Source: Nitrosospira sp. Is2
GTDB taxonomy: Bacteria > Pseudomonadota > Gammaproteobacteria > Burkholderiales > Nitrosomonadaceae
DNA: 64,000 bases
Assembly: GCF_033095785.1 (NCBI RefSeq)
Contig: NZ_CP137134.1
Coordinates: 2,232,001 to 2,296,000, forward strand
Direction of reading: 5' to 3'
In this document: one piece after another, positions 8,985 to 16,857 of the stretch
Numbering within the stretch: the first letter of the stretch is position 1
How the letters are laid out: each line of letters starts with the position of its first letter
The notes under the pieces: model-generated
Seen by the model: only the letters and a program-made list of their open reading frames with translations
The model's database searches: none
Told to the model about the DNA's origin: nothing
Translations under genes and position numbers: made by a program

Positions 8985-9428
8985 ATGCACGCGGTTGCCC
9001 AAAATCAAAATACTGAACAGTTGCCGGTTTCCATAACAGCTAAACAAGGCGCGACCCGGAAAATTGCCCATATTGATGACGATCCGGACATTCGCGACAC
9101 TGTGAAGAAAATACTCACGGCGAATGGATATGCTGTTGATAGTTACCAGACAATGGATGACTTCATAGAATCATTGGGGAATACATCGGATCTGCCAGAC
9201 CTGGCAATCCTGGACGTAATGGTCGAAACGATGGATAAGGGCCTGGAAGCCTACGTCACCATACGCGACCGTTTTCCTAAGCTTCCCATGATATTCATGA
9301 CCTCTCTCGGTGAAGAAATCCGCCCCTATTTCACGGGGGTTTCGGACGAATGGATATTGATTGTGGAAAAACCGGTGGAGCCGGTGAGTTTCCTGTCGAT
9401 CATACGTAGCCGTCTGGAAGACGCATAA
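8985..9428 (+). CDS. single-domain response regulator
   Basis: 147 aa with a single receiver domain (about 25-145) and no output domain. The acidic pocket D31/D32, the phospho-acceptor D77 in AILDVMV and the switch lysine K129 in VEKPVEP are present. A short polar N-terminal extension precedes the domain. It is encoded 32 bases before a membrane histidine kinase gene and is very likely its partner or phosphate sink. The output must come from another protein. A GGAGG site seven bases before the ATG supports the start. Confidence 0.85.
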   Translation: MHAVAQNQNTEQLPVSITAKQGATRKIAHIDDDPDIRDTVKKILTANGYAVDSYQTMDDFIESLGNTSDLPDLAILDVMVETMDKGLEAYVTIRDRFPKLPMIFMTSLGEEIRPYFTGVSDEWILIVEKPVEPVSFLSIIRSRLEDA

Positions 9429-9460
9429 CGTTAACCCAGGTTCTTCCTGGAAATTTAACC

Positions 9461-10984
9461 ATGGCGATTGCCGAATTTTCCTGGGATGGTTCCAAAAATC
9501 GCTTCGCTTTCCCGGGAGTGGGCTTGGGTCGCGCCAAGCTGAGCGACGAGGTATTAATCGGCAATGCGCGGTGGTTTATCATCTTTCGGTGGGCCGTAAT
9601 CGCACTACTTATTCTTTTTCAGATATTTGCGCTTATCGCCTCCGACACGCTCACCACCATCGGCATCACTCATCAGCAGGGGTGGCCAGTCGCCGTGACG
9701 GCCATATTGGCCATTGCTAATATTTTCTATATCTATGCCCTGGATTTCCGTCCGCGAACAAAACACAACTCCCCGGCCATTAACATCTGGGCGCAAATAA
9801 TAATCGATCTTGTTTGCCTGTCGGTCGTCGTGCATTTTGCGGGCAGCATTGGCACGCCCGCTCCGTTCTTCTATGTGCTGCACATCGTCCTGTCCTGCAT
9901 TTTTTTCTCGACCATCGAGAGCCTGATCGTTACCGCGCTTGTCTGTTGCATGTACGGGGCGGTTTTGCTGATTGAGAACCCCCTGCTTTTCCTGGCCCCT
10001 CAATCTGTGCTGATAGATTCAGGCGCAGCCGAGGTCACCCCGCTCAAGGTCAATATCCTCTTATGGATGGTTACGCTTGATGTGCTTTTCATCATAGTCT
10101 GGTATGTCGTCTCGCGACTGGCAATCGTCGTGCGCACTAATGAGCGGCATCTCATGGATGCCTATAAGCAGATCAGCCAGGCGCAAGTCGAAAAGGACCG
10201 GTATGCGGTTCTCATGACCCATCAGCTCAAGGCACCCCTGGACGCTATTCGCAGCAAAATCGGTTTGGTAAAAGGGAATTATTGTGGAGAGGTGTCACCT
10301 GAAATAAAGGATATTCTCGGAAAGATCGATGACCGCGCCGCGGGTATGGCAGGCTTGATCCTCGATGTGCTTAAACTTGAAAGATTGAAAGCCGCCGCTC
10401 GGGACCCGAATAATCATGAGTGCGTCAATATTGGGCCGGTCATTCGCAAGTGCATCGATAAACTCGGGCCAATAGCAAATTCGCGCCAGATCAGGATAAA
10501 CGCCTCGACCGATGATTTTTTAGTGCAATGTATTCCCAGTCAGCTTGAAATACTTTTCGAGAATATCATCTCAAACGCAATTACCTATTCCTACGATGGT
10601 GGTTCGGTGGAGATTGTGTCCAAAATCAACAGGCAAAGCTTATCCGCGGTGATAACGGTGAGTGACCACGGGATCGGCATAAGTGATATGGAGTTGCCGC
10701 ATATATTCGACGAATATTTTTACGCGCCCAGAGCGGCTCTGCATAATCGGACGTCGAGCGGAATTGGACTGTCGATCGTGAAAACAGTGGCGGAAAATAA
10801 CAAGCTTCACATCCAGGTTGCCAGCGAACACGACGTCGGGACGGCTTTTTCCGTTCTCTTCCAGTATGTGGGAAACGCATCAGATACAGAAACGAGCATG
10901 CAGAGAACAAATTCGGGTAAATATCTGCCAGACTCTCAGGGTGAAACAACGGCACCATCCAAAGGCGGGTGCCAACCCGCTTAG
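9461..10984 (+). CDS. membrane sensor histidine kinase
   Basis: 507 aa. About six hydrophobic segments lie between residues 38 and 228. They are followed by a HisKA domain with the phospho-histidine H254 in MTHQLKAPLDAI. The HATPase domain carries an N box (NIISNAITYS), a G1 box (DHGIGISD) and a G2 box (GIGLSIV). No PAS, HAMP or periplasmic sensing domain is evident, so the signal is probably sensed in or near the membrane. Forms a two-gene operon with the upstream receiver gene. The C-terminal 40 residues are polar and low in structure. Confidence 0.88.
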   Translation: MAIAEFSWDGSKNRFAFPGVGLGRAKLSDEVLIGNARWFIIFRWAVIALLILFQIFALIASDTLTTIGITHQQGWPVAVTAILAIANIFYIYALDFRPRTKHNSPAINIWAQIIIDLVCLSVVVHFAGSIGTPAPFFYVLHIVLSCIFFSTIESLIVTALVCCMYGAVLLIENPLLFLAPQSVLIDSGAAEVTPLKVNILLWMVTLDVLFIIVWYVVSRLAIVVRTNERHLMDAYKQISQAQVEKDRYAVLMTHQLKAPLDAIRSKIGLVKGNYCGEVSPEIKDILGKIDDRAAGMAGLILDVLKLERLKAAARDPNNHECVNIGPVIRKCIDKLGPIANSRQIRINASTDDFLVQCIPSQLEILFENIISNAITYSYDGGSVEIVSKINRQSLSAVITVSDHGIGISDMELPHIFDEYFYAPRAALHNRTSSGIGLSIVKTVAENNKLHIQVASEHDVGTAFSVLFQYVGNASDTETSMQRTNSGKYLPDSQGETTAPSKGGCQPA

Positions 10985-11007
10985 CTATGGAAGATCGGCG
11001 GGTTTCG

Positions 11008-11430
11008 TTACAACGGATACTCGCCCGATTTTTTCCTCGTGATTTTAAGCTGTCCTCGATGGGTTTTGCTCTCAAGCCGTTTTTTTTGCGAAGTACGCGT
11101 TGGTTTAGTCGGTTTTCGCTTGGGTGGCAGCACGGCGATGCTATCAACCAGTTCCTGCAAACGTCTCACCGCTTCTTCACGGTTTTTCTTCTGAGTGCGA
11201 TACTGCTGCGACTTGATAACCACAATACCTGCTCTTGTGATCCGCGAATCGTTGAGCTTCAATAAGCGCTCCTTGTAAACTTCAGGCAGCGAGGAAGCGT
11301 CAATATCATAGCGTAGGTGAATTGCGCTGGATACCTTGTTTACATTTTGTCCACCCGATCCCTGCGCTCGAATCGCTTTAATCTCGATCTCGCTTTCGGC
11401 AACGGATATCGTATTAGGATTTTCCACCAT
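11008..11430 (-). CDS. arfB: alternative ribosome-rescue hydrolase ArfB
   Basis: 140-aa peptidyl-tRNA hydrolase of the class I release-factor type that frees ribosomes stalled on truncated mRNA. The catalytic GGQ motif is at residues 26-28 (GSGGQNVNKV). The C-terminal tail is rich in Lys and Arg (KRKPTKPTRTSQKKR), the part that enters the empty mRNA channel in characterised ArfB. It lacks a codon-recognition domain, as expected. Convergent with the histidine kinase gene, 23 bases apart. Confidence 0.9.
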   Translation of the reverse strand: MVENPNTISVAESEIEIKAIRAQGSGGQNVNKVSSAIHLRYDIDASSLPEVYKERLLKLNDSRITRAGIVVIKSQQYRTQKKNREEAVRRLQELVDSIAVLPPKRKPTKPTRTSQKKRLESKTHRGQLKITRKKSGEYPL

Positions 11431-11485
11431 TATGCTGGGCGGGCAGAGTACGACTTAAATTTTTACCAATCGCTTCATGCCTGGC

Positions 11486-12388
11486 TCATTTTTGCATTGT
11501 ATCCGCATGGTCCCAATGGGGAAGAAACAACCGCGGCGAAAAATCGAAATCCCTGGTTGCTTCAGAATGATTAAAACACAAATCAACGTTCATTCGTGTC
11601 GCCATCTCTGCGTTCAGCCCCCGGCCGCCGGGCAGCAGCCTGACGAGCTTTATTGCGGCATGAAATAGCCACTCGGGCACCGTGAGAAAACGTGCCGGCT
11701 TGCCGAGCGCGTCGAAGATTTTCGCGACCATCTGCAGATAGCTTAATGCCTCACCCCCGCTCAAATTGTATGCCCGGTTGAATGTCTGTGGCCGCCAGAG
11801 GGCAAGAATGCAGGCATTTGCGAGATCATCGGCATGGACTGGCTGGCGCAACCCCCGGCCTTCTCCCAGTAATGGAAAAAAACCGAAGCGCCGAATAAAA
11901 CTCGCGATTCTAGTAATATTCTTATCCCGCACACAATCGTATACCAACGTTGGGCGGAACACAGTCCAGTTAATTCCGAAGGTCGCGCAGAGCTTGCTAA
12001 CCTCCTCCTCCGCCTCGGTTAAACGCACCGATAGACGCCGTTCATCCGGGTTGACCGAACCGGCCTTGCTGAATACGCTGGTGGAACCGAAGCCGATCAC
12101 CCGTTTAAGCTGAAGCGAGTCCAAAACGGGCAACAGCGGGGGAAGCAGCCAGAGCGGCGCAAGATGCACAAGCGCATTGGCGGAGAGGCGGGGCAACTGC
12201 TCAGGATCGCTGATGTCGCTTGAGTGCCAGAATAAATTTTTTTCGGTGGCAATCAGACCGCTGCGGTTATTACGGCTGATGGCATGAACCTCGCAACCGG
12301 AAGTTGCGAGCTTCGGCAGCAGAAACTGCCCGATGATGCTGCTCGCGCCGGTAACGATAATTCGAGGAGGTGAAGAAAGCTCCGACAT
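11486..12388 (-). CDS. NAD-dependent epimerase/dehydratase (extended SDR)
   Basis: 300-aa Rossmann-fold protein with a nucleotide-binding motif near the N-terminus (VTGASSIIG, about 12-20). Later segments such as FGSTSVFSK, FRPTLVYD and AYNLSGGEALSY resemble nucleoside-diphosphate-sugar epimerases. The canonical YxxxK pair is not clear, so catalytic competence is uncertain. It lies just before the polysaccharide locus on the same strand, but a broken gene and gaps separate them. The substrate is unknown. Confidence 0.75.
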   Translation of the reverse strand: MSELSSPPRIIVTGASSIIGQFLLPKLATSGCEVHAISRNNRSGLIATEKNLFWHSSDISDPEQLPRLSANALVHLAPLWLLPPLLPVLDSLQLKRVIGFGSTSVFSKAGSVNPDERRLSVRLTEAEEEVSKLCATFGINWTVFRPTLVYDCVRDKNITRIASFIRRFGFFPLLGEGRGLRQPVHADDLANACILALWRPQTFNRAYNLSGGEALSYLQMVAKIFDALGKPARFLTVPEWLFHAAIKLVRLLPGGRGLNAEMATRMNVDLCFNHSEATRDFDFSPRLFLPHWDHADTMQK

Positions 12389-12563
12389 TGACTTGCCAAC
12401 CTTTCCCAGAGCTTGGGGTTGTATATGTTTGGGCCACTTATCCAGAACGCTGGGTTAAGAAGTTCCGCTTGACTACCCTCTCCTGCTTCGGGATCGCGTT
12501 ATCGACTCATCCTACCCAACGTGAAGGCTTTTCTATGGCAGGGTTTGGCGCCCCGGCGCTTGA

Positions 12564-13079
12564 TCAAGCGTTGATGTGTCCCCGCTTTTTCTCCCTATAT
12601 CTGCCGCATGCTCCGACTAACGTAAAACCGGCCAACATCATTGCCCACGCCTCTGGTTCCGGGACCGACGTTATCACACCGATCTGTCCGCGGCGGCTCA
12701 CCAGGTAGAGATTACCTGAACCATCCGAGCCGAACGAGGTAATACGTCCGGTCATGCCGGTGGGAGAGATCAATTCGGCGGTCCGGTCGGCAAGTTCCGT
12801 GATTCCAGTATCTTCAGAGAAGCGGAACGTCATGACTTTGTCGGTGATAAAGTCTGCAAAGAAATAGGTTCCCTCCAACCCGTTAATTTCTGCCCCGCAA
12901 TACGCGTAGCCACCAATAATCGACGCTCCGCCGCCATTGTGGTCCTACTCAAAGATGGGTCCGGTGTGGTTGTTCCGGATCTTCAGGAAAATGTAACTGG
13001 GTGCCTTCGAACTTGCGCCATCCGTAATTCGCTCCCTGGAGAACCCGGCTGCGAGTAGGGCACAAATCGTTCTAAACAT
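12564..13079 (-). pseudogene. broken PEP-CTERM sugar-dehydrogenase-like gene
   Basis: The intact last part (ATG at 12878, 104 aa) ends in a PEP-CTERM sorting tail: VPEPEAWAMMLAGFTLVG and an Arg/Lys-rich end. Upstream the similarity continues in the same frame (GGYAYCGAEINGLEGTYFFADF, typical of PQQ-dependent glucose/sorbosone dehydrogenase-like beta-propellers) but is interrupted by a TAG at IFE*DHNGGG. Further up, GANYGWRKFEGTQ sits in a different frame. A good ribosome site and start (GGAG before ATG at 13079) with a signal-like MFRTICALLAAG remain. I read this as a gene with an internal deletion, a frameshift and a nonsense codon. Exosortase-dependent export would apply to the intact ancestor. 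Confidence 0.75.
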
Positions 13080-13492
13080 CTAACTCCTTTATTCGAGTTG
13101 TCGCGTCCTGCTCCTGGAAGCACTGAAGTGCGGCTGGCTTTTACTGGATTATTCTATTTGTGTGCTCGGACATAGAAATAGGCGCAGCGATATGAAACCC
13201 GCGCGATGTGTGCCCTTTCTCAAATACAACTACAAGCAAGTCAATTGCGGGATACATGATATGTAACCGAATAACAGCGGTCTTCGCGTAAGAACGCGCC
13301 AATGTGTGCTGTTTTGATGTGCTGACGTCGTAGACCGTCATATCCTATATCAAACTGTCGGGCGCCAAGAAAAGTTACTCAAGCTTAGATTAATACCCGA
13401 CATTATGCTCGCCAAACGCCAATCTACGCTTGACCCTAGCTGCACCAGCATAAGGACTGATTATTAGCTGCCTGGCGGTGCCTCCAGCTGAA
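13080..13492. other. gene-free gap before polysaccharide locus
   Basis: Only short unsupported frames occur on either strand. No clear promoter, repeat or RNA gene was recognised. The region follows the 3' end of the minus-strand polysaccharide locus. Confidence 0.5.
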
Positions 13493-14245
13493 CTATCGGT
13501 ATGAGTCGATGCGCCCATGAATATCAAACGAGGAGGTTTCAGCCGCGAGCCAACCACGCGTCGGCGATCTCACTTTCGTCAAATATGCTTCCAGGACATG
13601 GGAAAAGTCGAGCCATTCACCCGGTGCTTCATCTCCAAAAGGTCCGGATGTCGTGTTGTCGAAGTCGATTTCCACATACTTTCCTTCCAAAGGGGGATTC
13701 GGGCACTTCACCTGCCATAAACTCCATTGGTCGACGAGCTTGAATTGCCGGCACCCGACAGACCATAGTTCCGCAAAATAAGAGGTTTGACTCTCTTCTA
13801 TGGACACATACCGTGGACGGAGGGGGAAGTCACGCAATGCACATACTACATCGATGTCATTACCCTCGATATCGATCTTAAGGTAATAGGGTATACCATG
13901 CTTTTCGAAAAGGGATTGTGGCCGGATGCACTGCACTGGAATTTCAAGATATTGTGTCCCGTTTCGGGTTCCCCAGCTTTTATTGAAGCTGCTCCAACGG
14001 TCATTGTCGAGATTTGCATAGAAAATAAACTCACCCTCCTGCGCGGCTAAACCAACTGGCTCGATTACCAGCTGACCCGAATCAATATAGGGAGCCAGGT
14101 TTATACGCGCGTTCTCAACCGCGGGTGGGCTTGCTTCCACAGCGACTACCCGGAAGCCCTTGCGCAGGTAGAACAGACTGTCGCGGCCGTTGTTCATGCC
14201 TATATCCATAATCAGCGGCATGGCCGCAATTTCAGGGCTCAACAC
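13493..14245 (-). CDS. FkbM-family methyltransferase
   Basis: SAM-dependent O-methyltransferase of about 250 aa (FkbM type), which often methylates sugars in surface polysaccharide loci. The SAM motif is MDIGMNNGRDSLFYL followed by VVAVEASP. The family hallmark YLKIDIEGNDIDVV is present in the middle. The longest start is a GTG at 14245, overlapping the preceding gene by 14 bases; an ATG at 14221 would leave a 10-base gap and is equally likely. It is the last gene of the minus-strand locus. Confidence 0.85.
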   Translation of the reverse strand: MLSPEIAAMPLIMDIGMNNGRDSLFYLRKGFRVVAVEASPPAVENARINLAPYIDSGQLVIEPVGLAAQEGEFIFYANLDNDRWSSFNKSWGTRNGTQYLEIPVQCIRPQSLFEKHGIPYYLKIDIEGNDIDVVCALRDFPLRPRYVSIEESQTSYFAELWSVGCRQFKLVDQWSLWQVKCPNPPLEGKYVEIDFDNTTSGPFGDEAPGEWLDFSHVLEAYLTKVRSPTRGWLAAETSSFDIHGRIDSYR

Positions 14246-15758
14246 TTTCTAATACAAGGGCCCTTAATTTTGTTGTTTCTTTAGCGGCTCCGGGAAAGTA
14301 ATTTTCTATTTCGATCATTTTCTGGAAAAAGCTCTCCTGCGTGTGCCTCTTCCGGAGCAACTCAAGCGCGCAACTCCAGCGCTTGTGCCTCTCTTCCGGG
14401 TGACTCAACGCTTTTCTGATTGCACTAATGTATTCATCGACCAATTCCGTATCTGCCACGGGGTATCCAGTTTCTTCATTGATCAGTTCGGGCACGCCAC
14501 CTACGGCAGATGCCACAATAGGCAGCCCAGCCAATGTGGCCTCAAGTAGAACGTTTGGTAGCCCGTCCCAGGCAGAGGTATAGAGGAATATGCTGAAGAG
14601 ATCGCGGTCTTCGACGAGGCCACCATTTTCATATGGTCCGGTAAAGATCACATTTGGTAATTGAGATAATCGTTTTTCCAGTTGCTTTTCTTCCCTAGTG
14701 ACGGCATATCCTTTAACACGAAAACGTATTTCCGGCATGGCTATTGCGATTTCTAGAAGAAGGTCGGGTCTCTTTTGTTGTGTAATACGGCCCGCCCACA
14801 GAATGTCACCTTTATTAGAGGAGATGTAACCGGATGTATTAGTGTCAGTACTGGGAAAGTAGACGGTGTGGACACGTGTAAGGTCCACTCCGTATCGCCT
14901 GTTCAATTCGTTCGGGTAATACGCCGTATCACAAATGATTCCCGAAAGGTGCGGTAGTGTTGAGGTGAGATAAGATCGGGCATAGCCATGTGGGTGGCCG
15001 ACAGAATCGTAATCGTCGCAATAGAGGCTGGCAAAAACTGCTTTTCGCTCCGCCTGTAAGGACTTGCTATGCTTTTGAAACATTTGCCACCCTAACTGGG
15101 ACTGAATAATGTGAATTGTTTTCGCTTTGGACTGCAACAGCAACCTTACTAGTACCATGATTCGCTCTGCTTCACTCAATTCCCGTCCCAGGCGTCCTAG
15201 TTCAACCACTGGAATGTTCTTAGCTACTCGCCCAAGCCACGGCGATTCTGCATCCATCGTCGTGATGAGAGCAGCCGTTAACCCCAGTCTTTCGCAGGCA
15301 TTAATGTGATGTAGTGTGCCCAGATCAGCGCCACCTCGTTTCAGCCAGGGGGCAATAAAAATAATGTCAAGATTAGAATTTCCGATTGCTCTCCGACACA
15401 TGGAATAGACTTTACCGGGCGCGTCTTCCATCGGAAGTTGGTATGTATGAAATTTTCCTAGATACTCCGGCGTGGGGTAAAGCTCGGGTTCGATTTGAGC
15501 AAGCTGCTGCAGCTCTTCTACGACCCAGGGGGGAACTGCGGCTGCTCCAAGTACCGTCTTCGCCGGTATTTTCCCCGCTTTATCATTATTGCTGAAATTC
15601 ATAACCTGACCGCAGTAGAAGATCATCTTTACGTGATGTGCGAGTGTCATCATTTGATTACGTTGCTGCTCGGGCAATAATCTGAACGCCGGTTTAAAGA
15701 CCGCGCTAAATATCCGTTGAGCAAAAAAAGATGAGGTGAGAAATCCCGTAATACTCAT
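14232..15758 (-). CDS. glycosyltransferase family 4
   Basis: 508-aa GT-B glycosyltransferase. Donor-binding features lie in the C-terminal half: LWAGRITQQKRPDLL, then SAWDGLPNVLLEATLAG and ASAVGGVPELI. The N-terminal 100 residues are less conserved. It resembles the GT4 part of the larger three-domain enzyme encoded upstream, so the two may act on similar acceptors. Its ATG overlaps the stop of the next upstream gene by four bases (ATGA), which indicates translational coupling. The sugar transferred cannot be told from sequence. Confidence 0.88.
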   Translation of the reverse strand: MSITGFLTSSFFAQRIFSAVFKPAFRLLPEQQRNQMMTLAHHVKMIFYCGQVMNFSNNDKAGKIPAKTVLGAAAVPPWVVEELQQLAQIEPELYPTPEYLGKFHTYQLPMEDAPGKVYSMCRRAIGNSNLDIIFIAPWLKRGGADLGTLHHINACERLGLTAALITTMDAESPWLGRVAKNIPVVELGRLGRELSEAERIMVLVRLLLQSKAKTIHIIQSQLGWQMFQKHSKSLQAERKAVFASLYCDDYDSVGHPHGYARSYLTSTLPHLSGIICDTAYYPNELNRRYGVDLTRVHTVYFPSTDTNTSGYISSNKGDILWAGRITQQKRPDLLLEIAIAMPEIRFRVKGYAVTREEKQLEKRLSQLPNVIFTGPYENGGLVEDRDLFSIFLYTSAWDGLPNVLLEATLAGLPIVASAVGGVPELINEETGYPVADTELVDEYISAIRKALSHPEERHKRWSCALELLRKRHTQESFFQKMIEIENYFPGAAKETTKLRALVLESVEP

Positions 15759-16519
15759 GAACGTGCGTCCGTATTAATTTCAGCCCACGCTTCCACTCGA
15801 TCATAAAATGCTGAGGGCCTTATAATTGCCCCCGCTGACACCATCGTTGTGACCATAGACTCGGCTTTTCGCCTATAAAAAAGCGCTGTATTGGGCGCAG
15901 AAGCGTGTACGATGCCGTGCGCTAAAACCTCTACATTCCAGTGCCAGTCCTCATAACCAAATCCCGTTTCCTTTAGATCGGTACGATGATAAGGATGGGC
16001 TAAATATATTTCCCTTATTCCAAAGGAGCATGATATCCAAGGATGGTGCGATAGACATACGGCGAACGAAAACGGGTCTTTTATCATGTCGGTTATACGC
16101 GTGACAGAATAAGATGCACCAAATGCAACACACAACTCTGGGTGAATTACCACGGGGTCTTCAAAGGTTTTTGCGAGTTCCAGCGCAGCGACTGGCCAGT
16201 TTGAGGAATAATAGTCATCCCCATCCATTGTTCCTATATATTCACCGCGCGCTGCTTCAACTCCGCTGTTCCGGGACAAAGCTAGGTCCCCGTGATTCAC
16301 TTCGATGATTTGATCCCCCTTAGTAACAAAGGGATGGTTCTTGACGATGTGCTTGGTAAGCTCGTCAGCGCGATCCAGCGTGAGGACGAACTCGATAGGG
16401 ATTTTCTGCCTTGAAGCATATTCACGAACTCGTGTAAGGCTTGACAAGGTGAAATGCGCCAGTACTCCCTCAGAATGAAAGGTGACGATTTGACTGATAG
16501 TAGGTGTTGTTGAATACAT
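15755..16519 (-). CDS. glycosyltransferase family 2
   Basis: 254-aa GT-A enzyme. SQIVTFHSEGVLAHFTLSSL is the start of the nucleotide-sugar fold and MDGDDYYSSNW contains the metal-binding DxD-like motif; RNSGVEAARGEYIGTMDGDD is typical of family 2. ETGFGYEDWHWNVE resembles the acceptor/catalytic ED motif. It is the first gene of a coupled pair with the GT4 gene. A 338-base gap separates it from the next gene upstream, so it may have its own promoter. Confidence 0.86.
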   Translation of the reverse strand: MYSTTPTISQIVTFHSEGVLAHFTLSSLTRVREYASRQKIPIEFVLTLDRADELTKHIVKNHPFVTKGDQIIEVNHGDLALSRNSGVEAARGEYIGTMDGDDYYSSNWPVAALELAKTFEDPVVIHPELCVAFGASYSVTRITDMIKDPFSFAVCLSHHPWISCSFGIREIYLAHPYHRTDLKETGFGYEDWHWNVEVLAHGIVHASAPNTALFYRRKAESMVTTMVSAGAIIRPSAFYDRVEAWAEINTDARS

Positions 16520-16857
16520 CTTTTATAAGATCGTGGGGGGTAGACTAAAATAAGACGGTGGGGGGGAACAAACCCCGTGTCTCAAATGAAGTTAAGAAAC
16601 CCCTTCCCAATCATTTCCAAGTTTAGGTCGGGTCTCTGCGATGCTAACGGATATCAGACCAAGTTGATTAGTCGGTCAAAGCTGGAAAAATGGTGTTATT
16701 CTTGAGGATGGGCAAAATTTTGATAATTCAGCCGTCGGTGAATATCATAATTAAACAAAGTCGCGGTGTTCTGTGCGGTACCGCACAAACGGGGAACAGG
16801 CAGATGCCGGTCGAAGAGGTTCCAGCGTAAAATGCCGCTGCAACGCGCCAGGATTAT
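16520..16857. other. gap inside polysaccharide locus
   Basis: No gene is supportable. The stretch contains G-runs near 16560 and a perfect palindrome at 16772-16787 (listed separately). It may carry the promoter of the downstream minus-strand genes or the scar of a lost element. Confidence 0.45.
16772..16787. repeat. 16-bp perfect palindrome
   Basis: TGTGCGGTACCGCACA is a perfect self-complementary palindrome with no spacer, 70 bases past the stop of the 1128-aa glycosyltransferase gene. There is no T tract. It could be an operator for a dimeric regulator or a hairpin. Confidence 0.6.

Noticed and set aside
13141..13341. 66-aa minus-strand ORF in the gap before the glycan locus
   Set aside because: No ribosome site or domain and no link to neighbours.
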